DNA from: Lunatimonas sp.
GTDB taxonomy: Bacteria > Bacteroidota > Bacteroidia > Cytophagales > Cyclobacteriaceae
Direction of reading: 5' to 3'
Assembly (NCBI RefSeq): GCF_020832325.1
Contig: NZ_JAFIEU010000013.1
Span: forward strand, 124,001-188,000
DNA: 64,000 bases
In this document: positions 9,258 to 18,984 of the stretch, piece after piece
Layout of the letters: each line of letters opens with the position of its first letter
Numbering within the stretch: position 1 is the first letter of the stretch
Notes under the pieces: generated by a model
Told to the model about the DNA's origin: nothing
Databases searched by the model: none
The model's input: the letters and a program-made list of their open reading frames with translations, nothing else
Position numbers and translations under genes: made by a program

Positions 9258-9429
9258 TGGGTCACGTTTATGAGGTTAGGATTGCTCCGGTTTCGTGGTT
9301 TTGGAAAGGATGCAGGATCGTAAATTCAGCGAATCTCACATCTTATGTCTTAAATCTTCCGTCTCTGTAAAGCAACAATTCCCAACCCACATTTGCGGCA
9401 TAGGCAAACATTTTTGTAAGTTTAAGGCT

Positions 9430-10437
9430 ATGATAGAATTTACGGACAAGGAAGTACGCTGGGGCGTGCTAGGGGTAGGGGCAGTTTGTGAACGCAAAAG
9501 TGCTCCAGCTATGCAAAAAGTGGCCAATTCCCGGTTGGTTGCCGTGATGCGACGGGACGCTGATAAAGTCCGCGACTATGCTCAGCGGCATGGTGTAAGT
9601 AAGTGGTATGATGACGCAGATGCGCTCATTGCCGATCCCGAGGTCAATGCCATCTACATCGCTACCCCGCCCAACGCACACCTGGAGCTCACCCGAAAAG
9701 CTGCTGCGGCTGGAAAGCCGGTGTATGTGGAAAAACCCATGGCACGTACCCATTCCGAATGTCTGGAGATGATACGTGTTTGCGAAGCGGCAGGAGTGCC
9801 TCTTTTCGTTGCCTACTACCGGAGAACCCTGCCCAATTTCCTGAAAATCAAATCCCTGCTCGACTCCGGTGCGATCGGTGACCTGCGCTATGTGCAGGTA
9901 CTGATGAATCAACCCGCCCACCCGGATGTAAAGACAGGTTCGGATGAAAACTGGCGAATCAATCCCGATATATCTGGAGGAGGGTATTTCTATGACCTAG
10001 GGTCCCATCAGCTTGACTTTCTCGATTACCTGTTGGGTCCGGTAAAATCTGTCCGGGCGTTGGCCAGAAATCAAGCCGGCTGGTATGGGGTGGAAGATAT
10101 CGTTTCGGCCAGCTTCGAATTTGAAAATGGCGTGATGGGCTCCGGGGTCTGGTGTTTTGCTTCTTCCGAGTCTGCTAAGACGGATATGACTACCTTGGTC
10201 GGATCCAAAGGACAGATTAGTTACCCCTCTTTTTGGGACACCTACGTGGATCTTAAAACAGATGCAGGGGCAAGCGAGCGGTTTACGTTTGAGATGCCCG
10301 AAAATATCCAATATTTCCTGATCACCTCCATCGTACAGGAGCTGCTGGGAAATGGAACCTGCCCGAGTACAGGATACAGTGCTGCCCGTACCAACTGGGT
10401 GATGGAGGAAATGACCGCTTCCATGAGAAAGGTCTAA
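9430..10437 (+). CDS. Gfo/Idh/MocA-family oxidoreductase (A)
   Basis: 335 residues from the ATG at 9430. In-frame ATGs upstream (from 9295) would add an unrelated 45-residue tail before the Rossmann fold. The nucleotide-binding strand WGVLGVGAV (about 11-19), the YVEKPMA motif with the catalytic-region Lys, and GGGYFYDLGSHQLDFLDYLLG with the conserved His identify an NAD(P)-dependent sugar or glycoside dehydrogenase, cytoplasmic because no signal peptide is seen. A homologous enzyme follows 65 bp downstream, so the two are probably co-transcribed. Substrate unknown; some members oxidise position 3 of glycosides or cyclitols. Confidence 0.88.
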   Translation: MIEFTDKEVRWGVLGVGAVCERKSAPAMQKVANSRLVAVMRRDADKVRDYAQRHGVSKWYDDADALIADPEVNAIYIATPPNAHLELTRKAAAAGKPVYVEKPMARTHSECLEMIRVCEAAGVPLFVAYYRRTLPNFLKIKSLLDSGAIGDLRYVQVLMNQPAHPDVKTGSDENWRINPDISGGGYFYDLGSHQLDFLDYLLGPVKSVRALARNQAGWYGVEDIVSASFEFENGVMGSGVWCFASSESAKTDMTTLVGSKGQISYPSFWDTYVDLKTDAGASERFTFEMPENIQYFLITSIVQELLGNGTCPSTGYSAARTNWVMEEMTASMRKV

Positions 10438-10502
10438 GGGAGCGTGCATTCCTATAACGACAAGAATCAATTTTCATCAATAATAACCTACCCTCGATAA
10501 TT

Positions 10503-11528
10503 ATGAGTAAGAAAGAACTTGGATTTGGAATCATCGGAACAGGAGCCATTGCCGGCATGCATGCGGCGGCGATCAACGCTTGCGAAAACGCAAGACTGGT
10601 AGCTGTATGCAGTTCAACGGCCGAAAGGGCCCGTCAGGCAGCCGACAAGTTTGGGGTGCCGTCTGATTATCAAATCGAGGAGTTTCTAAAACGTAAAGAC
10701 ATAGACATTGTAGCCATCTGTACGCACAGTGGGAACCACCTTGAGCCAGCCATTGCGGCAGCTGCTGCGGGTAAGCATGTGCTGCTTGAAAAGCCCATCG
10801 AGGTGAGCTTGGATAGAGCCGATCAACTCATAGCAGCCTGTGAACGAGCAGGAGTGAAGCTGGGCGTAATCTTCCAAAACAGACTGAAGCCCGGTTATCT
10901 GAAGCTGAAGCAGGCCGTGCAGAATGGAATGTTGGGCAGACTCCTGATGGGTACGGCAGCCATTAATTGGTACAGGGATCCTTCCTACTACAGTGGCAGC
11001 GACTGGAAAGGAACCCTAAAAGGAGATGGAGGGGCAGCACTGATCAATCAGGGAGTTCATACCATCGATCTACTGTTAGATGTAATGGGCGAAGCCCAAT
11101 CTGTATTCGGGCAGGTTAAAACGGTCGTACACGCGATAGAGGGAGAAGATTTGGGAGCGGCGCTAGTGAGTTTTAAGAATGGAGCCATAGGAACCATTAC
11201 CGGTGGCACAGCGCTCTATCCAGGGAATCCCGAGCGGTTGGAAGTGTATGGAGAAAAGGGAAATATTATCCTGGAAGCTGGAAAGATCGTGGTATGGAAC
11301 GTACCTGGTAGCGATGCAGGCTTGCCGGATTCAGACGTGGGTGGAAGTGGCGCTTCCGACCCCATGGCCATTGATTTTCGCCTACATCAGGGACAGGTAG
11401 AGGACATGGTGCTTGCCGTAATCGACAACCGTGAGCCAATGGTCACTGGTAAGGATGCCCGGCGTTCCCTGGAGCTAATCTTAGGAATTTACGAGTCATC
11501 AAAAAGTAATTTACCGGTTAGATTTTAG
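10503..11528 (+). CDS. Gfo/Idh/MocA-family oxidoreductase (B)
   Basis: 341 residues. FGIIGTGAIAGMHAAAI (about 7-23) is the dinucleotide-binding loop, LLEKPIEVSL carries the family EKP signature, and ALINQGVHTIDLLLDVMG holds the conserved His of the C-terminal alpha/beta domain. It lies 65 bp after oxidoreductase A in the same orientation. It shares the fold but not close sequence with A, so the pair probably act on different intermediates or in opposite directions (oxidation and later re-reduction) of one route. It converges with oxidoreductase C, only 6 bp between stop codons. Confidence 0.88.
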   Translation: MSKKELGFGIIGTGAIAGMHAAAINACENARLVAVCSSTAERARQAADKFGVPSDYQIEEFLKRKDIDIVAICTHSGNHLEPAIAAAAAGKHVLLEKPIEVSLDRADQLIAACERAGVKLGVIFQNRLKPGYLKLKQAVQNGMLGRLLMGTAAINWYRDPSYYSGSDWKGTLKGDGGAALINQGVHTIDLLLDVMGEAQSVFGQVKTVVHAIEGEDLGAALVSFKNGAIGTITGGTALYPGNPERLEVYGEKGNIILEAGKIVVWNVPGSDAGLPDSDVGGSGASDPMAIDFRLHQGQVEDMVLAVIDNREPMVTGKDARRSLELILGIYESSKSNLPVRF

Positions 11529-11534
11529 TGGCTT

Positions 11535-12527
11535 TCACGCCAACCTCACCGGCCGGTTTTGGGCGATGGAACGCATAGCCGCTTCAGCTATTTCCATCGC
11601 CTTTAATCCGTCATATCCGGTGGCAGCCATGGGCTTGCCTGCGGTCAGTGCCTCAAAGAAAGCAGCCAATTCCAATCGATAGGATTCCGCGTAGCGATCC
11701 ATAAAGAAGTCGAGGTTTTTGCCCTCCAACGTTCCCAGTGGACCGGACAAGAGGGTGCTGGTTTTGACAGGATTCTCAATTCGGATCATCCCGTTGGATC
11801 CGAATACTTCCATGCGTTGATCGTAGCCATAGGAGGTTTCCCGGCAGTTTTCGATGGTAGCAATGGCCCCATTGGAAAAGGTCAGCATTATGGAGGCAAA
11901 ATCGATGTCTCCCGCTTCTTTGATTTCATCGCTGACCAAATTTGCGCCCCGCGCATATACCTCAACCACTTCGGCCCCGACTTGGTACCTTGCCATGTCA
12001 AAATCATGAATGGTCATGTCCATGAGCATGCCGCCGGACCGCTTTATATAGCTCAGGGGAGGAGGACCTGGATCCCGGCTGATCAGGCGCAAGGAGCGTA
12101 TGCTGCCCAGTTCTCCCGAATCAATCAGCTGCTTTGCCTCTGCAAAACTTGGATCAAACCGTTGGTTGAAAGCTAGCATCAGTGGAACGCCGCATTCCTC
12201 CACCAGGGCCAGTGTTTGCCGTACCCTATCTAGGGAAAGGTCCAGCGGCTTTTCACAAAAAATAGCCTTACCGGCCTTTGCCGCCTGCTCCACATAGGTA
12301 GCATGACTGTCTGTTGCAGAGCAGACTAAAATGGCATCAATGTCGGTATGCGCTATTAGCTCGCTAGCATCATTAGTCACCATAGGAACGCCTAGTTGCG
12401 AAGCATAGTTTCTCCCGGATTGGGAGGGATTCATGGCGCCTAGGACATTGATTTCGCGAAAATGTGTCAAACAGTTTTGCAGGTGGATTTTTCCGATTCG
12501 TCCGATTCCAATAATACCGATGTTCAT
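11535..12527 (-). CDS. Gfo/Idh/MocA-family oxidoreductase (C), inositol 2-dehydrogenase-like
   Basis: 330 residues from the ATG at 12527; longer in-frame starts up to 12743 would overlap the divergent gene's signal-peptide region and are rejected. Sequence marks are MNIGIIGIGRIGKIH (Rossmann), AIFCEKPLDLSL, AFNQRFDPSF, SRDPGPPP and GGMLMDMTIHDFDMARYQVG, the pattern of myo-inositol 2-dehydrogenase (IolG) and close relatives, which oxidise myo-inositol to scyllo-inosose with NAD+. No other iol genes are in the window, so a different polyol or sugar substrate is equally possible. Divergent from the DUF1549 cytochrome gene. Confidence 0.85.
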   Translation of the reverse strand: MNIGIIGIGRIGKIHLQNCLTHFREINVLGAMNPSQSGRNYASQLGVPMVTNDASELIAHTDIDAILVCSATDSHATYVEQAAKAGKAIFCEKPLDLSLDRVRQTLALVEECGVPLMLAFNQRFDPSFAEAKQLIDSGELGSIRSLRLISRDPGPPPLSYIKRSGGMLMDMTIHDFDMARYQVGAEVVEVYARGANLVSDEIKEAGDIDFASIMLTFSNGAIATIENCRETSYGYDQRMEVFGSNGMIRIENPVKTSTLLSGPLGTLEGKNLDFFMDRYAESYRLELAAFFEALTAGKPMAATGYDGLKAMEIAEAAMRSIAQNRPVRLA

Positions 12528-12645
12528 ATTTTCGTTTGTTTGCCCTAAAAATAGCCTTTTTTTCGCTTTTTGGATAAAAGGCATGGACTTTTGATGGATT
12601 AAGCCATAACTTAGAGAATTAACAAAAAGCTCCAATTTAATCGGC

Positions 12646-15600
12646 ATGTTTTTCCCTAAATCCGTATACCTTATCTTCCAGCGACTTGCAATTGGTTGTT
12701 TTTTACTGGCCTTAGGGGTAGGCTGTGGTGAAAGCACCCCCATATCTTCCTCTGATTTGCCGGAAGTGGTGGACTTTAATTTTCACATTAAGCCCATTTT
12801 GGTGCAGAAATGCTACCTCTGCCACGGACCGGATCCCAGCAGCCGCGAGGCGGATCTCCGGCTGGATATATTTGAGGGAGCTACTGGGAAACTGGAAAAT
12901 GGAAAGCGGGCGATTGTACCGGGCAAACCCGGAAAATCCTACCTCTTGGAGCGGATCACCCATCATGATTCCGAGTTGCGCATGCCACCGCCCGCCACCA
13001 ATCAGGAGGTGACACCTGAAGAGGTCGCGCTGATTGAAAAGTGGATCAAACAGGGCGCTGAATACAAGCCCCATTGGGCCTTTGTGGCCCCGGACCCCAC
13101 CAATTTTCAACGCTTTGAAGGTATGGCGATTGCCGATGCCATTGATACCCTTGTGCGTGAAAAGCAACGGGAGAAGGGTTTGACAGCGTCGGCGACGGCC
13201 GATAAACAGGCTTTGATTCGCAGGCTATCCTACGTACTCACTGGATTGCCCCCGACGATGGAAGAGTTAGCGGCCTTTTTGTCAGACGATTCTCCACAAG
13301 CGTATGCCAAGCTGGTAGATGGCTACCTTGCTTCCCCGGCTTACGGAGAGCGTTGGGCCAGGCATTGGATGGACGTGGTGCGGTATGCGGAAACCCGTGG
13401 ACACGAATTTGACTATGCCATCCAAGGGGCTTGGCGGTATCGGGATTACCTAATTCGCGCCTTCAATGCCGACGTTCCTTACGATGCATTTGTTAAGGAA
13501 CAATTGGCCGGAGATCTCCTGGAGTCGCCTAGGGTTCATCCAGAGACCCGCACCAACGAGTCGGTATTGGGTACCTTGTTTTTTACCTTGGGAGAGGGGA
13601 CCCACAGCCCCGTGGACACCCGAAAAGATGAATCCGACCGCATCGATAACATGATCGACGTGACAACCAAGGCGTTTCAGGCTTTGACAGTTGCTTGCGC
13701 CAAATGCCACGACCATAAGTTTGACCCCATTCCCACGGCAGATTACTACGCGTTGTATGGAATCATGGAGGGGACCCGCTTCTCTCCCCAGCCTGCCCAT
13801 CAGTTGGAAACCCGAAAAGTAACGCTCCAAGAGGCCCAAAAGCTCCAAGCCCACATTCGAAAGCAATTTGCCTCTTCTTGGCAGCCTATTCAAGGAGAGT
13901 CCTCGCCTTTTCAGCTCACCTCCTTCGACGACTGGAACACCACACCCGCTGCCGATGTAAAGGTATTGGGTGATTTTCGGGGACAGGATTTCGGTGGCTG
14001 GAAGAGCGACGGAATGGCCTTCGGTCCAAAAACCACCCTAGGTAATCCGGTATTGACCGCCGACGGAAAGTCTCTGGAAAGGCTGGAGGAAGGTATGGCA
14101 TCCAGTCGCTATTTCGGGACGGGTAAATTTGGCGTGCTGCGCTCGCCCGATTTTACCATAGATTCCCAGTTTCTAGGGGTAAAAGCTAGGGGAAGCTTGG
14201 GGACCATCCGTGTGGTGATGGATAATTTTCAACTGATTCAATATCCGATCTATGGAGGCATGAGCCAATCCGTCGGTTCGGAGGAGTGGAAGGAGTTGGT
14301 TTTTGACGTGGGGCAATGGAAAGGACACAAGGCCTATTTGGAAATATTGCCAGGCCGGTTTCAGTCTCACAATTACATTCAGGGAGAACAGGATTATGTA
14401 GAGGTGCAGTATGCGATTTCCTTTGACAATAGCTGGCAAGAACCTTCGCTTACGCCTTCCAGGCCATCCGGTTCGGTGGGTTCCATGATAAAAGATTGGG
14501 TCGAGTTTAAATCCGGAGCGGAGGAAGTGCAGGCGCTCAATCGGTGGGTAAGTCAGGCAAAGGGAGCCAAGTCGCTTGAAGGCCTGGATAATCTGAATCG
14601 GCAATGGTTGGATTTGACCGGGTCGGTCAAAGACACCGTCTATTTTAGCGGTGTCACCGAAGGCTTTAAAACAGAAAGTCCGGTGTTTATCCGGGGCAGC
14701 CATACTGAGCTTTCTCCGGAAAAGGTTCCCCGCCGCTTCCTCCCTGACATCACTTCGAGCAAGCCGGCATTTATGGAAGTAGGGAGTGGACGTGTAGAGA
14801 TGGTGGAGGCCTTGCTTTCACGGGAAAATCCGTTGACAGCCCGTGTTATGGTTAACCGTATTTGGCACCACCTATTTGGCAGGGGCATCGTGGAGACGGT
14901 AGATAATTTTGGTTTGCAGGGAAAATTACCCAGCCATCCGGAGTTGCTGGACTATCTGGCTCTTTCCTTTGTGGAACAGGGCTGGTCTGTCAAGGAACTG
15001 ATTCGGGCGATGGTAATGACGGAGACCTTTCAGCGGTCCTATCAACCGGTGGAGTCGTCTAAGACACAGGATCCAGAAAACCTGTACCTGTCGAGCTATC
15101 CGGTCAGACGACTGGAGGCAGAGGCCATTCGGGATGGCATGTTGCGTGTGGCAGGAAACCTCCGATTGGAGCCTTTTGGAAAGCCGGTCCCCGTCCATCT
15201 AACCAGTTTTATGCAGGGTAGGGGGAGGCCTGGCAATTCAGGGCCATTGGATGGAGACGGACGTAGAAGCGTGTATGTGGAGGTGCGGAGAAACTTTGTG
15301 AGTCACCTGTTGCAGACCTTTGATTTCCCTACACCCTTTACCTCCTTTGGAAAGCGGGATGTGACCAATGTACCTGCGCAGTCCCTCCTGTTGATGAATG
15401 ATCCCTTTGTGGTGCGTCAGGCAGAGGTTTGGGCTTCCAAGACCTTGGCTGGCTCCGACCGGTCTATTGCCGAACGCGTGGAGCGGCTATATAGGGAAGC
15501 ATTTTCCCGTTTGCCCCAGCCAAATGAAATAGAAACGGCGAAGTCATTGCTCTATGCCTGGGGGCAGCGCGAAGGCTTGGTACAGGAGGAAGACATCTTG

Positions 15601-15672
15601 ACCCATCCGGAGGTTTGGGTTTCCTTTTGCCATTCCCTCCTAAATCTGAAAGAATTTATTTATTTGATGTGA
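12646..15672 (+). CDS. Exported cytochrome of PSCyt1-DUF1549(PSCyt2)-DUF1553(PSD1) type
   Basis: 1008 residues, lipoprotein signal with Cys27 (FLLALGVGC). The N-terminal PSCyt1 domain carries a heme c motif C56-Y-L-C-H60. DUF1549 follows, about 160-370, beginning with DAIDTLVREK and GLTASATADKQALIRRLSYVLTGLPPT, and holding a second CxxCH, C351-A-K-C-H355. A roughly 250-residue carbohydrate-binding-like beta insert is next, then DUF1553 from about residue 670 to the end (NPLTARVMVNRIWHHLFGRGIVET). The family is abundant in Planctomycetes and is thought to be a periplasmic redox partner. It sits 4 bp before the DUF1501 gene, its usual companion. Two hemes are predicted; the reaction is not known. 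Confidence 0.88.
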   Translation: MFFPKSVYLIFQRLAIGCFLLALGVGCGESTPISSSDLPEVVDFNFHIKPILVQKCYLCHGPDPSSREADLRLDIFEGATGKLENGKRAIVPGKPGKSYLLERITHHDSELRMPPPATNQEVTPEEVALIEKWIKQGAEYKPHWAFVAPDPTNFQRFEGMAIADAIDTLVREKQREKGLTASATADKQALIRRLSYVLTGLPPTMEELAAFLSDDSPQAYAKLVDGYLASPAYGERWARHWMDVVRYAETRGHEFDYAIQGAWRYRDYLIRAFNADVPYDAFVKEQLAGDLLESPRVHPETRTNESVLGTLFFTLGEGTHSPVDTRKDESDRIDNMIDVTTKAFQALTVACAKCHDHKFDPIPTADYYALYGIMEGTRFSPQPAHQLETRKVTLQEAQKLQAHIRKQFASSWQPIQGESSPFQLTSFDDWNTTPAADVKVLGDFRGQDFGGWKSDGMAFGPKTTLGNPVLTADGKSLERLEEGMASSRYFGTGKFGVLRSPDFTIDSQFLGVKARGSLGTIRVVMDNFQLIQYPIYGGMSQSVGSEEWKELVFDVGQWKGHKAYLEILPGRFQSHNYIQGEQDYVEVQYAISFDNSWQEPSLTPSRPSGSVGSMIKDWVEFKSGAEEVQALNRWVSQAKGAKSLEGLDNLNRQWLDLTGSVKDTVYFSGVTEGFKTESPVFIRGSHTELSPEKVPRRFLPDITSSKPAFMEVGSGRVEMVEALLSRENPLTARVMVNRIWHHLFGRGIVETVDNFGLQGKLPSHPELLDYLALSFVEQGWSVKELIRAMVMTETFQRSYQPVESSKTQDPENLYLSSYPVRRLEAEAIRDGMLRVAGNLRLEPFGKPVPVHLTSFMQGRGRPGNSGPLDGDGRRSVYVEVRRNFVSHLLQTFDFPTPFTSFGKRDVTNVPAQSLLLMNDPFVVRQAEVWASKTLAGSDRSIAERVERLYREAFSRLPQPNEIETAKSLLYAWGQREGLVQEEDILTHPEVWVSFCHSLLNLKEFIYLM

Positions 15673-15676
15673 AAAT

Positions 15677-17140
15677 ATGGAAAGGAAGCCGCTTCACCAC
15701 CGATTAAACCGGCCCCTTAGCCGGAGGGAAATGTTGGAAGTTTGCAGATGTGGGTTTGGTTCCCTGGCCTTCATGGGCATGATGGGGGGAATGGCGGCAG
15801 GCTGTAAGCCAAGCAGCCGGCCGGCTTCGCCCAAGGAGGTTTTGGAGCAGCTGGCTAAAACACCCCATTTTGTACCCAAAGCCAAAAATGTCATTTTTTT
15901 GTACATGGATGGAGGAGTGTCTCAGGTAGATTCCTTTGACCCAAAGCCTCGCTTGGAGCGGGAAAACGGCCAAGATCCCAAATTCAAGGTGGATGCCACA
16001 CAGTTTAATGACAATGGCAAGATATTGATGAGCCCATGGAAGTTTAAGCAGTACGGCGAGTGTGGTATGCCGGTGAGCGAACTGTTTCCGCACATCGCTA
16101 CCTGCGTGGATGACCTGGCCCTCATCCGGTCCATGGTCTCCAATTTTCCGGAGCATACCAACGCCAATTATTTTCTTCATACCGGCAGTGGTCTTCAGGG
16201 AAGGCCCAGTATGGGTGCTTGGATTAACTACGGACTGGGCAGCGAAAACAGTAACCTTCCAGGATACGTGGTTTTGGACGGGGGCTTGATACCGCCTGGA
16301 GGGGTGGATAACTTCAAAAACGGTTTTTTGCCGGCCGATTACCAGGCTTCCATCATGAAAGCAGGGGATGAGCCGGTAGCCAATATCAATCCCTACGATG
16401 CAGAAGGAAGACCGCAGCGGGAGAAGCTGGATTTTATCCGTGAATTGGATCAGTCCCGCTTGGGTGCAGTGGGTACGGCCGACGCGGTGGAGGCGGCTAT
16501 CTCCAATTACGAACTTGCTTACCGGATGCAGTCGTCTGTACCTGAATTAACGGAGTTTCAGGCAGAAACGGATGCCACCAAGCGATTGTATGGGCTGTTT
16601 TCAGATGACCCAAACACCCGAAACTATGGCGCACAGTGCCTGATGGCCCGAAGACTGGTAGAGCGGGGTGTGAGATTTGTGGAGCTCACCTGCCCCATGG
16701 TGGGCCGGGGGGTAGATCGCTGGGATCAGCATTCCAATCTAAAGGATGGGCACGAGCGGAACGCCCATGCAGTAGATCAGCCCATTGCCGGCTTGCTCAA
16801 GGACCTGAAATCCAGGGGGCTGTTGGAAGAGACTTTGGTAGTTTGGTCCGGCGAGTTTGGTCGCACGCCCTTTGCACAGGGGAGTGATGGACGGGATCAT
16901 AACCCTTCCGCCTTTAGTATGTGGATGGCCGGCGCGGGGATTAGAGGGGGCACCATATACGGGCAAACGGACGACTACGGGTATCGGGTGGTTGAGAACC
17001 CCGTGAGCATCCATGACCTGCACGCTACAATCCTACATCTGCTGGGTGTGGACCATTTTCACCTAACCTACCATTTTGGGGGAAGGGATTTTCGCCTTAC
17101 CGATGTGCACGGCAACGTGGTAAAATCGGTGTTAAGCTAA
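15677..17140 (+). CDS. DUF1501 protein (sulfatase/alkaline-phosphatase fold), Tat-exported
   Basis: 487 residues. The N-terminus has a Tat-like signal, LSRREMLEVCRCGFGSLAF, then a hydrophobic stretch ending MAAGC. The body is DUF1501: VIFLYMDGGVSQVDSFDPKP (metal-site strand), LIRSMVSNFPEHTNANYFLHTG, VVWSGEFGRTPFAQGSDGRDHNP and HDLHATILHLLGVDH near the end. It follows the DUF1549/DUF1553 cytochrome by 4 bp, the standard pairing in Planctomycetes, implying a two-component exported system. The fold is that of sulfatases and phosphatases, but the catalytic Cys/Ser motif of sulfatases is absent; activity unknown. Confidence 0.9.
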   Translation: MERKPLHHRLNRPLSRREMLEVCRCGFGSLAFMGMMGGMAAGCKPSSRPASPKEVLEQLAKTPHFVPKAKNVIFLYMDGGVSQVDSFDPKPRLERENGQDPKFKVDATQFNDNGKILMSPWKFKQYGECGMPVSELFPHIATCVDDLALIRSMVSNFPEHTNANYFLHTGSGLQGRPSMGAWINYGLGSENSNLPGYVVLDGGLIPPGGVDNFKNGFLPADYQASIMKAGDEPVANINPYDAEGRPQREKLDFIRELDQSRLGAVGTADAVEAAISNYELAYRMQSSVPELTEFQAETDATKRLYGLFSDDPNTRNYGAQCLMARRLVERGVRFVELTCPMVGRGVDRWDQHSNLKDGHERNAHAVDQPIAGLLKDLKSRGLLEETLVVWSGEFGRTPFAQGSDGRDHNPSAFSMWMAGAGIRGGTIYGQTDDYGYRVVENPVSIHDLHATILHLLGVDHFHLTYHFGGRDFRLTDVHGNVVKSVLS

Positions 17141-17145
17141 CCATT

Positions 17146-17598
17146 ATGCGGAAGACAGTATTGGCAAAGGAGTTTGCAGACACCCTTATCGCTCGTGCGG
17201 AGCAGCTTGACGATGCCTGTGTGGCTCTGTGGGGTACGATGACCGTTACCGAGATGCTGCATCATTGCAATGTGACCAATCAGCAGGTCCTTTCCTGGGA
17301 GGGCACTGTCCGCCCCGCCACGCTGTGGCAGCGCATCGTCAAATGGTTTAATCTTTACCTTATGCCCCGTTTCCCCAAAAATGTGAAGGGTCCCAAGCGC
17401 TATGATATGAAAGGCAAAGTGGATCAGGCTCGCTTCGCCGAAGAGCGGAATCAGTACATCGCCTACCTGCGGAAGTTTCCACATCTTCGAAAGCCCATGT
17501 ACAGCCCTCACCCCTTTTTTGGTCCGTTGAGCACCAAGGAGTGGGGAATGGTGATTTACAAGCACTTGGATCATCACTTACGCCAGTTTGGGGTTTGA
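17146..17598 (+). CDS. DUF1569 (DinB-like fold) protein
   Basis: 150 residues, no signal peptide. MTVTEMLHHCNVTNQQVL near residue 45 and KHLDHHLRQFGV at the C-terminus supply the spaced histidines of the four-helix DinB/DUF1569 fold, a putative metal site shared with thiol-dependent transferases. It begins 5 bp after the DUF1501 stop, so it is the third gene of the 12646-17598 operon. Being cytoplasmic, it does not obviously fit with its two exported neighbours. Confidence 0.8.
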   Translation: MRKTVLAKEFADTLIARAEQLDDACVALWGTMTVTEMLHHCNVTNQQVLSWEGTVRPATLWQRIVKWFNLYLMPRFPKNVKGPKRYDMKGKVDQARFAEERNQYIAYLRKFPHLRKPMYSPHPFFGPLSTKEWGMVIYKHLDHHLRQFGV

Positions 17599-17685
17599 GG
17601 CCGGAAGTTTGAATCCATAATACGTTTTTTTTTAGCCTTTACTGGAAGGCTGGAATCTTAAACTCAACCGAATAGGATCGAAGTC

Positions 17686-18921
17686 ATGCGGGTATTCCTG
17701 ATGTACATATTGTTGATTTCAGCTGCGTCCCTAAGTGCGCAGGAGCATGGAGAGGTTGCTTTAGGCCAATCACCAGGTACACTGCACGTGGACAGCCATT
17801 TTGCCGGAGGCAATGTACTGGTAGAAAAGTTAGTAGCAGATACCGTTTATTTCTCCCCGGACCTCAGCGGAACTGCCGGTGAGTGGTTTTATTGGAACTT
17901 CCGTGCTGTTCCTTCCGCTCCACAGAAGTGGTATTTCAAAGCGACGAAACCCAATCTATTAACGAATAGGGGAGCGGCCTACTCGTTGGATGGGGGAGCC
18001 ACCTGGGAGTGGCTGGATAAAAGCGACCACCTTGGCGACCGGCTGTTTTCATTTAGCTTTGAGAGGGCGGATCAAGCGGTGCGTTTTAGCATGGGAATGC
18101 CCTATACTCAGGCCCATTTGGAGCGTTTTTTGATAAATTTAACAGCGAGTTCCCAGCTTCAGATCGATCGCCTGTGTATGTCCGAAAGAGGGCGTCCGGT
18201 AGAGAAACTGGTGTTGGGTGCTGCCCGAGAACAGGCGGAATTCAAGGTATTGGTGATGGCTCGTGCCCACGCCTGCGAAATGATGGGGAATTATGTGATG
18301 GAGGGAATGCTCTCCGCACTGCTAGCTGATAACCCGGCGATGCGCACATTGAGAGAAAAGGCCTCCTTTTGGTTTATTCCTTTTTTGGACAAGGATGGGG
18401 TGGAAGATGGTGAACAGGGCAAAAACCGGATTCCCCGCGATCATAACCGGGATTATTCGGGAGAGAGTATCTACGCAAGTACACGTTCCCTTCGAGAGCA
18501 AGTACCTGATTGGGTAGAGGATCGGCCCTGGGTGGGTATTGATCTCCATAATCCCTGGATTAAAGGAGAAAACAACGAATGGATTTATTTTGTCGGCAAT
18601 GCAAATCCCGCAATCTCCAAAGAGCAAGAGCGGTTGGTGGATATTCTTGCCAAAACCCACAGAGGGCCAATGAGGTTTACCCGTGAAGAGGGTTTTCTGC
18701 CTTTTGGTGTGGCATGGAATACCGGATCGAATTATGATCAAGGTGCTTCGTTTGGGCAATGGGCTGCTGGGTTTCAGGGGCAAGGGCTGATGATGGCCAC
18801 CACCCTCGAGTTTCCGTATGCCGTAAATCATGGACAGATCGTAACGGCCGACGGTGCCCGTGCGTTTGGTGTAGATCTCATGTATGCGCTACAGCAATAC
18901 CTAGGGATCGAAGCGCAGTAA
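17686..18921 (+). CDS. M14-family zinc carboxypeptidase, secreted
   Basis: 411 residues, Sec signal MRVFLMYILLISAASLSAQ. The N-terminal about 170 residues are a beta-sandwich like the 'cytosolic carboxypeptidase N-terminal' domain (FYWNFRAV, YSLDGGATWEWL, FSMGMPYTQAHLERFL). The catalytic domain has the zinc motif H195-A-C-E198, the substrate-binding NRIPRDHNRDY, the third zinc ligand H288 (GIDLHNP) and the general base Glu in TTLEFPYA near residue 373. Predicted to trim C-terminal residues from peptides or peptidoglycan outside the cytoplasm. It follows the DUF1569 gene by 87 bp and may be separately transcribed. Confidence 0.85.
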   Translation: MRVFLMYILLISAASLSAQEHGEVALGQSPGTLHVDSHFAGGNVLVEKLVADTVYFSPDLSGTAGEWFYWNFRAVPSAPQKWYFKATKPNLLTNRGAAYSLDGGATWEWLDKSDHLGDRLFSFSFERADQAVRFSMGMPYTQAHLERFLINLTASSQLQIDRLCMSERGRPVEKLVLGAAREQAEFKVLVMARAHACEMMGNYVMEGMLSALLADNPAMRTLREKASFWFIPFLDKDGVEDGEQGKNRIPRDHNRDYSGESIYASTRSLREQVPDWVEDRPWVGIDLHNPWIKGENNEWIYFVGNANPAISKEQERLVDILAKTHRGPMRFTREEGFLPFGVAWNTGSNYDQGASFGQWAAGFQGQGLMMATTLEFPYAVNHGQIVTADGARAFGVDLMYALQQYLGIEAQ

Positions 18922-18930
18922 GAAAAGAGC

Positions 18931-18962
18931 AAAAAAAAGTCCCCGACGTGTGCCGGGGACTT
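18931..18962 (-). terminator. Terminator of the 24256-18985 operon
   Basis: A perfect 9-bp stem, AAGTCCCCG (18937-18945) and CGGGGACTT (18954-18962), with an 8-nt loop. The eight A's at 18931-18938 give a U tract on the minus strand just after the FKBP gene. It may also terminate the M14 gene from the other side. Confidence 0.88.
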
Positions 18963-18984
18963 GAACTTTAAGTGATAGGATGCC

